A stretch of 49,307 nt of DNA. Origin: an uncultured Ruminococcus sp. (GTDB lineage: Bacteria > Bacillota > Clostridia > Oscillospirales > Acutalibacteraceae). Below are positions 34,324-41,140 of this stretch, one piece after another. Positions within the stretch are counted from its first letter, which is position 1, and every line of letters starts with the position of its first letter. The notes under the pieces were generated by a model. It did no database searches. It was not told where the DNA came from and saw only the letters and a list, made by a program, of their open reading frames with translations. Both the position numbers and the translations under genes were made by a program. The stretch lies in the NCBI GenBank assembly GCA_902798755.1, contig CADBYC010000009.1, positions 58,778 through 108,084 on the forward strand, written 5' to 3'.

Positions 34324-35223
34324 ATGGAATACATCATTTTGGATTTGGAATTTAACGGCACCTACTCAAAGCATCGTCACAAATTCGTGAACGAGATCAT
34401 TGAGTTCGGCGCTGTTAAATGCGATGAACAACTGAATATTATCGACACCTTTTCCGAATTGGTGACGCCCCAGATCTCAAAGAAGCTCAATTCTCACGTG
34501 AGCGCGCTGACCCATATCACGATCGACGAGCTCAAAGAGAGCAATAACACCTTCTCCCACGTGATCTCGCATTTCCGCAAGTTCCTCGGCAACGGCGTGT
34601 TGATGACATGGAGCAACAGTGATATTTTAGTTCTCATGGAGAATTATCAATACTTCTTCGGCAATGATAAGCTGTCATTCCTCAAATACTATGTCAATCT
34701 GCAAAAGTACTGTGAGCGAGCGATCGGCTACAACGACAAAGCCCGCCAGCTCGGACTGTCCACCTGTGCCGAGATGCTCGGTATCACCTTTGAGGACGAG
34801 CACCTGCACCGCGCTTATACCGACGCAAAGCTCACCGCTCTATGCTTCAAGGCGCTGTACGACCCCGAGCTGTTGAAGCAGTATCTCTATACCTGTGACG
34901 ATGACTTTTACCGCCGCGTGACCTTCAAGAACTACAACATCTGCGACCTGAAAGACCCTAACGTCAATCGCCGTGAGATGTATTTCAACTGCGAGACCTG
35001 CGGCAGAAGGGCGCTGCGCCGCACTAAATGGCGTTTGAAGAATCGCTCCTTCCGCGCGAACTTTCGTTGTCTGAGATGTCATAAGGATTTTGAGGGCAGG
35101 ATCACCTTCAAGCAGTGCTATGATCATGTGAATATCACCAAAAAGGCGGTCGATCTTCCGCCGAAGGAGAAGCCGAAAAAGGCTAAATCGGCGTCGAATG
35201 ACACACAGAACAATAATGAATAA
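34324..35223 (+). CDS. DEDDh 3'-5' exonuclease with C-terminal zinc-ribbon-like tail
   Basis: The ATG at 34324 is chosen (MEYIILDLEFNGT), as the exonuclease fold starts there; the ribosome site is weak. The 299-aa protein shows the DEDDh residues (LDLEFNGT, WSNSDILVLMENY, HRAYTDAKLTAL). A C-terminal extension holds two Cys pairs (FNCETCGRR and FRCLRCHKD) that could bind zinc or nucleic acid, then a Lys/Asn-rich tail. The nuclease class is clear; whether it trims DNA or RNA is not. Confidence 0.85.
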   Translation: MEYIILDLEFNGTYSKHRHKFVNEIIEFGAVKCDEQLNIIDTFSELVTPQISKKLNSHVSALTHITIDELKESNNTFSHVISHFRKFLGNGVLMTWSNSDILVLMENYQYFFGNDKLSFLKYYVNLQKYCERAIGYNDKARQLGLSTCAEMLGITFEDEHLHRAYTDAKLTALCFKALYDPELLKQYLYTCDDDFYRRVTFKNYNICDLKDPNVNRREMYFNCETCGRRALRRTKWRLKNRSFRANFRCLRCHKDFEGRITFKQCYDHVNITKKAVDLPPKEKPKKAKSASNDTQNNNE

Positions 35224-35287
35224 GCAGACGGCAGTACTCCTGCCGTTTTCTTTTGATAAAAAAATAGAACAAATATTCGAAAATCTA

Positions 35288-35357
35288 TTGATTTATCAAG
35301 CGTTATCTGGTATAATGAAAGTATGAAAGCGGTGATGCTACGCTTCCATACTTTCGA
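35288..35357 (+). promoter_or_regulatory. Promoter and leader hairpin of the small sigma-like operon
   Basis: TTGATT (35288-35293), 17 bp, and TATAAT (35311-35316) are followed directly by a long hairpin, GAAAGTATG-AAAGCG ... CGCTTC-CATACTTTC (about 35317-35357), at the very 5' end of the transcript. The hairpin may stabilise the mRNA or mark an operator overlapping the start site. Confidence 0.65.
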
Positions 35358-35427
35358 GTAGCCCCATACTCAGAATGAATACGACTATCGTTTAAGACAA
35401 GATGATGTGAATCGAAAGGACAATTGA

Positions 35428-35646
35428 ATGAACTATTGTGAATGGGCGGACGAGTATCTGTGCGATGCTCGCCGCGTAAGGAATGTTATTGAGAAGAAAA
35501 AGGCTCTTTTGAATGACAAAAAACTGACGGCGGATGACAGGAAAAGCCTGAGCGACTCGATCAACGCGTACCGCAAGATCTATCGCGAGCTGTTAAAGAC
35601 TGCCGAGCATCTGCGTCAGCGCGGGGAGAATCATCGTGAGGCGTGA
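35428..35646 (+). CDS. Small charged helical protein
   Basis: This 72-aa protein is rich in Lys, Arg, Glu and Asp and looks fully alpha-helical, probably a coiled coil (VIEKKKALLNDKKLTADDRK, SINAYRKIYRELLKTAEHLR). A GAAAGGA ribosome site precedes its ATG. Its end overlaps the following sigma-region-4-like gene by 11 nt, so the two are translationally coupled. It may be a partner or anti-sigma-like modulator of that protein. No family recognised. Confidence 0.7.
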   Translation: MNYCEWADEYLCDARRVRNVIEKKKALLNDKKLTADDRKSLSDSINAYRKIYRELLKTAEHLRQRGENHREA

Positions 35647-35932
35647 GCGTACGTTTATCAATGAGGAGAACGCTGACCTCATTGCGTATTCGTTAAGCCT
35701 CAGCCGCGGCGATAATCGTCCCGAACGCGCCAGAATGAAGAAGATCATGCTGCGCGCGATCAAGCATGAGTTGACCGACCGACAGCGAGAATGCGTCATG
35801 ATGTATTATTTGGAAGGTAAGAAAATGAAAGATATCGCAGCCCTGCTGGATCTTTCAAAGTCTACAGTCACCCGACATATCCAGTCGGCAATGCGCAAGC
35901 TCAGGAAGGTCGCCTCGTACTATCAAAAATGA
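35636..35932 (+). CDS. Sigma-70 region-4-like DNA-binding protein
   Basis: The 98-aa protein starts with GTG 35636 inside the upstream gene. Its C-terminal half (ELTDRQRECVMMYYLEGKKM, KDIAALLDLSKSTVTRHIQS) is a sigma-70 region 4 helix-turn-helix; the N-terminal 45 residues are basic and contain no sigma region 2. Such short proteins occur in Clostridia and mobile elements, but nothing mobile is seen here. It may be a transcription regulator rather than a full sigma factor. Confidence 0.75.
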   Translation: MRRERTFINEENADLIAYSLSLSRGDNRPERARMKKIMLRAIKHELTDRQRECVMMYYLEGKKMKDIAALLDLSKSTVTRHIQSAMRKLRKVASYYQK

Positions 35933-35940
35933 ATATAAAA

Positions 35941-35972
35941 GGAAAGCGCCGCAGGAATGCGACGCTTTTTCT
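35941..35972 (+). terminator. Terminator of the small sigma-like operon
   Basis: AAGCGCCGCA-GGAA-TGCGACGCTT followed by TTTCT, 9 nt after the stop. Confidence 0.8.
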
Positions 35973-35988
35973 CTGTCATTTATTCAAT

Positions 35989-36080
35989 AGTCATTGTGAA
36001 GCCCCTTTAGGGGCTGTGGCAATCTCAACCGATTCAATATAGTCATTGCGAGGGTATAACCCGTGGCAATCTCAACCGAT
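35989..36080. repeat. Two tandem 40-bp interspersed repeats
   Basis: GTCATTGTGAAGCCCCTTTA...TGGCAATCTCAACCGATT at 35989-36034 and GTCATTGCGAGGGTATAACC...TGGCAATCTCAACCGATT at 36041-36080 lie in the same orientation, separated by 6 bp. Confidence 0.75.
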
Positions 36081-36131
36081 TAAAAAGGATAAAGTGTTCG
36101 GCGGACACTTTAACGCTTGCACCGGGGAAGT

Positions 36132-37715
36132 TTATTTGAACAGGATAGCGCTCTTTTTGTGTAAGGCTCTCATGCTTTCGATAAAGCCGTAAGCCGCAAA
36201 TGGTATGAGCATGAGGAAGTAGGGGAGGAGATATTGGCTTTTTCCCTCAAAGATCATGTGATACAGCACGCCGCCCAGCACCGCGACAGGCAGGATCACG
36301 CTTGCCGTGTTCAGCTTTTTGCGAATGATTATCCAGATCATGCCCGCCGTAAAGAAGATGTAGATCATCATGACGGTGTAGTTGAACCAGTTATCCAGCA
36401 CCTTCTGCAAACCGCCCGAATACACGGAGTCGACGATCTTCGGCAGCGGCTCACCCTGCGGGTAATTGTGGCTTCTTACCTGACTGAGCCAAATGGATTC
36501 ATAGCTCGGTTCGTTGAGCTGACTGAGGAACTTTTGCTTGTAGAATTCAGCAAGCTGATGATTGGTGCTCAGATACGTTAGGCGGTCGCTGATACCCTTT
36601 TTCGCGACCTCGTTCGCCTTATCAACGTCCATTTGGCTGTCGCGCAGGGTCTCCATCGCGTGACCGTTGTACCACCCCGGAGCCATGCCAGAGTCGCTGA
36701 TACCGAGGTAAGCGTATAACGTTTGCGATACCTGTGTGTTCAGCGTCGCGCCGCTTCTTGCCGAATAGCTTGCGATCACCGCTTTTTGCAGACCGACTGA
36801 GCACAGCACCATCACGGCGGCTACCGCTAAGGCAAGGAACTTCTTTTTGTCGATGACGTGCAGGATAAGCGCGATGCAGATTGCCGCCAACACGATCATA
36901 TTGTTGTATTTGAGCAGTACTGATATCGCGATCAGGATCACGGCGAATACCGCGTTTTTGATCTTGTTATCTTGGATATATCGGATCGTATGATACACGC
37001 TCCAGGTCGAGAACGCCAGACCTAAGATGATACCGTAGGTGAAGGTGGTCATGAACATCGGCTGGAAGCATATTGTCAGAATGATCGCCGTAAAGTTTGT
37101 GACCGAGCTTCTGTTGAATAAGCGCTTCGCGATCATCACCATACCGACATAGACGAAATCGAGCGCGATCACGTTCGGTATCTGGAATAATATATCGGAA
37201 CAGCCCGTGCCGAAAATACGGAACAGGATCTCCGCAAACAGCACATAACCGAGCTGGAACGGATAGTACAGATAGTAGCTGTAGTTGCCGTAATAGTCGT
37301 ATGAGCTGTGGAAGCTCTGATATTGATTCCGAGCCGCGTCACGGGCGGTATTCAGGAGTATCATCGCGTCGCCGCTTGCGATCGACTGTACCAGATTGAT
37401 CCACGCGAGGGACACGATCGTGGTGACCAGCAGCATCACGCCGACGATGAATTTTGTATTGATTTTGCTGATCGAAACATTTTTTCTCAGCATAAAAAGC
37501 GCGATCAATATGCTCAGTCCGATCAGCGCGATATTGCTCAGCACCAGATCATTGTCAAAGTTGACGATCTCAGAGTACGGATTCGCCTGATCGATTCGGC
37601 AGGTCTGCAAAACAGCGGCGATCGACAGCAAGCCGAACACCAGCGCTATCAGACATACCGCGATATTCGAGCATATCTGTACGAGCTTATTTCTTCCTCT
37701 TAACGTATTATCCAC
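36132..37715 (-). CDS. Multi-pass membrane protein, GT-C glycosyltransferase-like
   Basis: The 527-aa protein has about ten or more hydrophobic segments and a large extracytoplasmic loop near residues 110-160 (ASGDAMILLNTARDAARNQY, SFHSSYDYYGNYSYYLYYPF) of the kind found in lipid-linked-sugar GT-C enzymes (PMT/ArnT-like, GT39/83). A second soluble part (about 340-430) precedes the last helices. The role in cell-surface glycan assembly is inferred from topology; no acidic catalytic motif can be assigned with certainty. It appears to be a single-gene unit. Confidence 0.6.
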   Translation of the reverse strand: MDNTLRGRNKLVQICSNIAVCLIALVFGLLSIAAVLQTCRIDQANPYSEIVNFDNDLVLSNIALIGLSILIALFMLRKNVSISKINTKFIVGVMLLVTTIVSLAWINLVQSIASGDAMILLNTARDAARNQYQSFHSSYDYYGNYSYYLYYPFQLGYVLFAEILFRIFGTGCSDILFQIPNVIALDFVYVGMVMIAKRLFNRSSVTNFTAIILTICFQPMFMTTFTYGIILGLAFSTWSVYHTIRYIQDNKIKNAVFAVILIAISVLLKYNNMIVLAAICIALILHVIDKKKFLALAVAAVMVLCSVGLQKAVIASYSARSGATLNTQVSQTLYAYLGISDSGMAPGWYNGHAMETLRDSQMDVDKANEVAKKGISDRLTYLSTNHQLAEFYKQKFLSQLNEPSYESIWLSQVRSHNYPQGEPLPKIVDSVYSGGLQKVLDNWFNYTVMMIYIFFTAGMIWIIIRKKLNTASVILPVAVLGGVLYHMIFEGKSQYLLPYFLMLIPFAAYGFIESMRALHKKSAILFK

Positions 37716-37738
37716 ACTAATCTCCTTGTTTAAAATAA

Positions 37739-37784
37739 GTCATTGCGAAGCCCCTTTAGGGGCTGTGGCAATCTCAACCGATTA
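37739..37784. repeat. 40-bp interspersed repeat upstream of the GT-C-like gene
   Basis: GTCATTGCGAAGCCCCTTTA followed by GGGGCTGTGGCAATCTCAAC, nearly identical to the copy at 35989-36034. The two therefore flank the GT-C-like gene as direct repeats. Confidence 0.75.
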
Positions 37785-37850
37785 AAGGGTTCAAATCCCC
37801 CGCTGCATACAGTAAAATACCCGAAGGGCAGAGTTTATCCTCTCAGGCAG
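37785..37850 (+). other. tRNA T-arm-like and glycine-riboswitch-like fragments
   Basis: GGGTTCAAATCCC (about 37788-37800) looks like a tRNA T-arm without the rest of a tRNA. It is followed by ACCCGAAGGGCAGAGT...CCTCTCAGGCAGAAGA, which resembles the 3' half of a glycine riboswitch aptamer (CCGAAGG...CTCTCAGGCA). The next plus-strand gene is 470 bp away and unrelated to glycine. It is probably RNA-gene debris. Confidence 0.35.
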
Positions 37851-37858
37851 AAGATTAT

Positions 37859-38065
37859 TTACAGCGCGAAATCCTCTTTGCTATAGTTTTTCAGCGGCGC
37901 CATGCCCTTCGGCTCACGCATGATGGGATTATATTTGAATTTTTTGCATTTTCCGTTCTTCAGCGTCTTGTGGACCGTGCAAAATTGAGAGTTGCCCTCA
38001 GTCTTTGAGTGTTCACAGTAGACGCATGAAGGAGAAATGCTGTTGCCGAATAGCTGTTTTTTCAT
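37859..38065 (-). CDS. Small Cys-rich protein (metal-binding candidate)
   Basis: The start is the ATG at 38065 (MKKQLFGNSISPSCVYCEHS) with GGTGA upstream; an ATG at 38077 is possible. The protein of about 68 aa has CVYC...C...C spacing (Cys at about 14, 17, 29, 39) consistent with a four-cysteine zinc site, and a basic Lys-rich middle. I recognise only the general look of small clostridial zinc-binding proteins; the function is unknown. Confidence 0.65.
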   Translation of the reverse strand: MKKQLFGNSISPSCVYCEHSKTEGNSQFCTVHKTLKNGKCKKFKYNPIMREPKGMAPLKNYSKEDFAL

Positions 38066-38123
38066 AATATTCACCATTCTATCATAAAATATTCCATTTC
38101 AGTATAGCATTATATTTTGACTA

Positions 38124-38152
38124 TTGCAAGTCAAAGCGAACCGTAGTATAAT
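38124..38152 (+). promoter_or_regulatory. Promoter upstream of pgeF
   Basis: TTGCAA (38124-38129), 17 bp, and TATAAT (38147-38152) give a leader of about 165 nt that includes the hairpin GACAGGC-GCCA-GCCTGTC (about 38244-38261). No gene is seen in this gap. Confidence 0.6.
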
Positions 38153-38324
38153 AAATTCCGTTAAATTTTCATACTAATACTAATCCTTAATAAAAACCTT
38201 TATCATCTATTGCGCTATATTTCGTATAGCTTTGTTGGGCTCCTTGACAGGCGCCAGCCTGTCTGCGTCATCTGATTAAATCTTTTTATCAAGGATTAGC
38301 ATAAATAAAATTTTTGGTGATACA

Positions 38325-39161
38325 ATGGATTTTCAATCAAATGTTTTTACGTTAAATACCGTGAACGGCGTCAAGTTCCTGACCTATGATAAACTCTCAC
38401 AGATCCCCTTTATCCGTCACGCTTTTTCGACCAAGATCGGCGAGGGCACTCGTACTATCCATCCGATGGACATGAGCTTTGACCATGACGATACCGAAGC
38501 GGTCACAGAGAATTATAAGCTCTTCTGCAAGGCGGCGGGCTTTGACTACAGTTCTCTGGTCGCTTCCTCTCAGGATCATCACACCTTTGTCCGTGTCTGT
38601 ACCTCTGCGGAGAAAGGCATCGGCATCTATCGCGCGAAGGATATCGAGAGCGTCGACGGACTGGTGACCATCGAGCCCGGCGTGACCCTGTGCACCTATT
38701 ACGCCGACTGCACGCCGCTGTTCTTTGTCGATACCGTGACCCACGCGATCGGTCTCGCTCATGGCGGATGGCGCGGAACGGTAGGCAGGATCGCCGAAAA
38801 GGTCGTCCGCACGATGGAAGACAGCTACGGAACCGATCCCGCCGATCTGATCTGCGCGATCGGTCCTAATATCTCCGTTTGCTGTTATGAGGTCGATCAG
38901 CCCTGCGCCGATGAATTCTATGCCTTAGGGCTTGACAGCGACCGTTTTGTTTTCCCGAAGGACGGCGGCAAATACATGGTCGATATGCTCGAGTGCAACC
39001 GTCAGATCTTAGTATCCTGCGGCGTAAAGCCTGAGAACATCGCCGTCAGCGATATCTGCACGCAGCACCACAGCGATCTTTTATGGAGCCACCGCGCGAC
39101 CAAGGGCGACCGCGGCACGATGTGCGCCATGCTCCGCATCAATCCCGCGACAAATAAATAA
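38325..39161 (+). CDS. pgeF: Peptidoglycan editing factor PgeF / YfiH-YlmD laccase-domain protein
   Basis: The 278-aa protein belongs to the multicopper-oxidase-like DUF152 family, whose bacterial members act on purine nucleosides in vitro and, in E. coli, correct peptidoglycan stem-peptide composition. Visible metal/active-site motifs are SSQDHHTFV, TYYADCTPLFFVD, LAHGGWRGTVG and, near the C-terminus, DICTQHHSDLLWSHR. The length is normal. It is a single gene between a leader region and an interspersed repeat. Confidence 0.9.
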   Translation: MDFQSNVFTLNTVNGVKFLTYDKLSQIPFIRHAFSTKIGEGTRTIHPMDMSFDHDDTEAVTENYKLFCKAAGFDYSSLVASSQDHHTFVRVCTSAEKGIGIYRAKDIESVDGLVTIEPGVTLCTYYADCTPLFFVDTVTHAIGLAHGGWRGTVGRIAEKVVRTMEDSYGTDPADLICAIGPNISVCCYEVDQPCADEFYALGLDSDRFVFPKDGGKYMVDMLECNRQILVSCGVKPENIAVSDICTQHHSDLLWSHRATKGDRGTMCAMLRINPATNK

Positions 39162-39188
39162 GCATCAAAAAAGCTGTGAAAAAGCGCA

Positions 39189-39234
39189 GTCATTGCGAGG
39201 GCTTTAGCCCGTGGCAATCTCTCCTCACAATGAC
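39189..39234. repeat. 40-bp interspersed repeat between pgeF and the pseudouridine synthase
   Basis: GTCATTGCGAGGGCTTTAGC followed by CCGTGGCAATCTCTCC, then CACAATGACAA, so this copy carries a short inverted end as well. AAAAAAGCTGTGAAAAA and TTTTTCACAGCTTCTTTT around it form a long hairpin that probably terminates both convergent genes. Confidence 0.7.
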
Positions 39235-39259
39235 AACGGCTTGTTTTTCACAGCTTCTT

Positions 39260-40204
39260 TTATATTTTATCGAGAAACGGCACTTCTTTTACTTCAAAGG
39301 TTTGACCGTTGAGATTGTTTAGACACCCTGCGGGCGTAGTGAAAGCAAACCTCAATTTATACGAGTACAGCGCCTGCCGCTTCATATGGTATTTCAGATT
39401 CAGCTTTCTGTCGCCGTATTTTTCATCGCCTAAGAGGGGGTGACCGATATACGCCATATGCGCGCGTATCTGGTGGGTTCTGCCCGTATGGAGCAGTACT
39501 TCGCATACGGATAACGCTGACGACGGCTTGATCACCGTATATTCCGTGATGATCTTCTTGTATCCTTCTTGCGGTTTGTCGGAGATCGTCACCGTATTGG
39601 TGCTTTCATCTTTAAAATGATACGCCGTCAAGACGGCATGCTTCGGCTTCGGACAGCCCTTGACGATGCACAGGTAGTACTTTTGCAGTTCGTTATCGCG
39701 GATCTTCTGATTCATCACGCGCAGCGCTTCCGCGTTCTTAGCGGCGATCACGATCCCGCCCGTATTGCGGTCGATCCTGTTACATAAAGCAGGGGTGAAG
39801 CTCTTATCCGCCTCGGGATCATACTCGTGCTTTTCATACAGATAACGCAGTACCCGCAGATTCAGCGCGTCCGCGTCGTAGCGGTTATCCTGATGACAGA
39901 TCACCCCGACCTTTTTATCGATCAGGATGATATTCTCGTCTTCATATACGATACTCAGCTCTTTGCCCGCTTTGAGAAAGTCATAGTCTTTCTTTATATC
40001 AAAAAACTCGTCCCTGATATACAGCGTCAGCACGTCGCCCTCGTTCAAAAATACGTCGGGCTGTACCTTTTTGCCGTTGAGCTTGATATATTTCGTACGC
40101 AGGTATTTATACATCAGCGATTTGGGCATAGTTTTAAAACGCTTGGATAAGTACTTGTCCAAGCGCTGACCCGCGTCATTTTTGTTGATCCTGATCTCTC
40201 TCAT
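39260..40204 (-). CDS. RluA family pseudouridine synthase
   Basis: The start is the ATG at 40204 (MREIRINKNDAGQRLDKYLS). The 314-aa protein has an N-terminal S4 RNA-binding domain (RLDKYLSKRFKTMPKSLMYK) and a synthase domain with LCNRIDRNTGGIVIAAKN (the catalytic Asp motif), YLCIVKGCPK and LLHTGRTHQIRAHMAYIGHP. It modifies uridines in rRNA or tRNA; RluC- or RluD-like specificity cannot be settled from sequence alone. Confidence 0.92.
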   Translation of the reverse strand: MREIRINKNDAGQRLDKYLSKRFKTMPKSLMYKYLRTKYIKLNGKKVQPDVFLNEGDVLTLYIRDEFFDIKKDYDFLKAGKELSIVYEDENIILIDKKVGVICHQDNRYDADALNLRVLRYLYEKHEYDPEADKSFTPALCNRIDRNTGGIVIAAKNAEALRVMNQKIRDNELQKYYLCIVKGCPKPKHAVLTAYHFKDESTNTVTISDKPQEGYKKIITEYTVIKPSSALSVCEVLLHTGRTHQIRAHMAYIGHPLLGDEKYGDRKLNLKYHMKRQALYSYKLRFAFTTPAGCLNNLNGQTFEVKEVPFLDKI

Positions 40205-40319
40205 ATCGTTCGTTCCTGTAATAGTATCGTTGACCTTTGCTAAGTATACCAAATCACTGCCGATATTTCAACTGTAACATTTCTTTGATATCTGCGTAAG
40301 ATAGAGTGAGGTGAGGATC

Positions 40320-40457
40320 ATGAGACGATGCAAAAGCTGTTCGGTACCGATCGCGTTTTCGGCGGGACTGTTGGTCGCGTCACTGCTGCCGACCAAGGCG
40401 GTGTGTGTGATCGCGGCGCTCGTTCTGATCTTCACCTGTATCGCAAGGCGCAAATGA
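40320..40457 (+). CDS. Small single-pass membrane protein upstream of spoVM
   Basis: A 45-aa frame starts with ATG 40320 after GAGGTGAGGA. It begins MRRCKSCSVPIAFSAGLLVA, contains one hydrophobic stretch of about 30 residues (to LVLIFTCIA) and ends RRK, so it is probably a membrane peptide with positive ends. It lies 21 nt before spoVM and is likely co-transcribed. No family recognised; a sporulation-linked role is suggested only by position. Confidence 0.6.
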   Translation: MRRCKSCSVPIAFSAGLLVASLLPTKAVCVIAALVLIFTCIARRK

Positions 40458-40478
40458 TCGCCTAAAAGGGGGACAGCA

Positions 40479-40568
40479 ATGAAAGTAGTAGTGCTTGACC
40501 ATCCGAAGATACTGGGCTTCATACTCAGAAGGATCTACGGTATCAAAAAGGTGAAGGATATACAGTAA
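40479..40568 (+). CDS. spoVM: Stage V sporulation protein M (SpoVM)
   Basis: This 29-aa peptide, MKVVVLDHPKILGFILRRIY followed by GIKKVKDIQ, fits SpoVM: Lys2, Pro9-Lys10, then an amphipathic helix with Leu12-Gly13, Ile15, Arg17 and Gly21. In Bacillus SpoVM sits on the convex forespore membrane and anchors the SpoIVA coat basement layer. A ribosome site AAAGGGGGA precedes it. It is too short for routine gene calling. It implies the host can sporulate. Confidence 0.85.
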   Translation: MKVVVLDHPKILGFILRRIYGIKKVKDIQ

Positions 40569-40581
40569 CAGGGAAGTACAT

Positions 40582-40612
40582 AAGGCGGCAGGGGACTGTC
40601 GCCTTTATTATA
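40582..40612 (+). terminator. Terminator after spoVM
   Basis: AAGGCGGCAG-GGGA-CTGTCGCCTT followed by TATTATATTT. Confidence 0.75.
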
Positions 40613-40625
40613 TTTCTATATAAGT

Positions 40626-40651
40626 AAGCCGCTGCCTTTGTGACAGCGGCT
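40626..40651 (-). terminator. Terminator of the LysM gene
   Basis: AGCCGCTG and CAGCGGCT form an 8-bp stem just downstream of the minus-strand LysM gene. Confidence 0.6.
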
Positions 40652-40655
40652 ATCG

Positions 40656-40961
40656 TCATGGGGTCAGTCTGATGATCTGACCGGGATAAATGACGTTCGG
40701 ATCGTCAAAATTATTCAGCGCCAGCAGGTTGTTGATCTCCAAGCCGTAGCGGTCAGCGATGCTCGCCAGCGTATCACCCGGTCTTACAACGTAGTACCGC
40801 GGCGACTTGATATCGTCGATCGGCAGGATCAACTCCTGACCGGGGTAGATGGTGTAGGGGCATCTCAGCCCGTTTGTTTCGGCGATCTCCTTGACGGATG
40901 TGCCGAAGAAATTCGCGATGGCGTACAGGGTGTTGCCTGGACGTACCGTATATGTGATCAT
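40656..40961 (-). CDS. Two-LysM-domain protein
   Basis: The start is the ATG at 40961 (MITYTVRPGNTLYAIANFFG), with AAGGAGA upstream. The 101-aa protein consists of just two LysM domains: YTVRPGNTLYAIANFFGTSV...IYPGQELILP and YVVRPGDTLASIADRYGLEI...IYPGQIIRLTP. LysM binds peptidoglycan or chitin-like glycans. There is no signal peptide, so a spore-coat or cortex protein made in the mother cell is plausible (SafA-like), in line with the neighbouring spoVM. Confidence 0.88.
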   Translation of the reverse strand: MITYTVRPGNTLYAIANFFGTSVKEIAETNGLRCPYTIYPGQELILPIDDIKSPRYYVVRPGDTLASIADRYGLEINNLLALNNFDDPNVIYPGQIIRLTP

Positions 40962-41140
40962 ATCCGTTCTCCTTTCATAATTCGGTATTATATTGTATGC
41001 GCGCAAATCTTGATGGTTCGCGAAACCACAGGTAAAAATTTATCCGATATAAATTATTTATTATTCCGAAATCGAATTAATACGATATATGAATTTGATA
41101 TGATACGAATGTATACTACTGCCAAATTGGGGTTGTTGAA

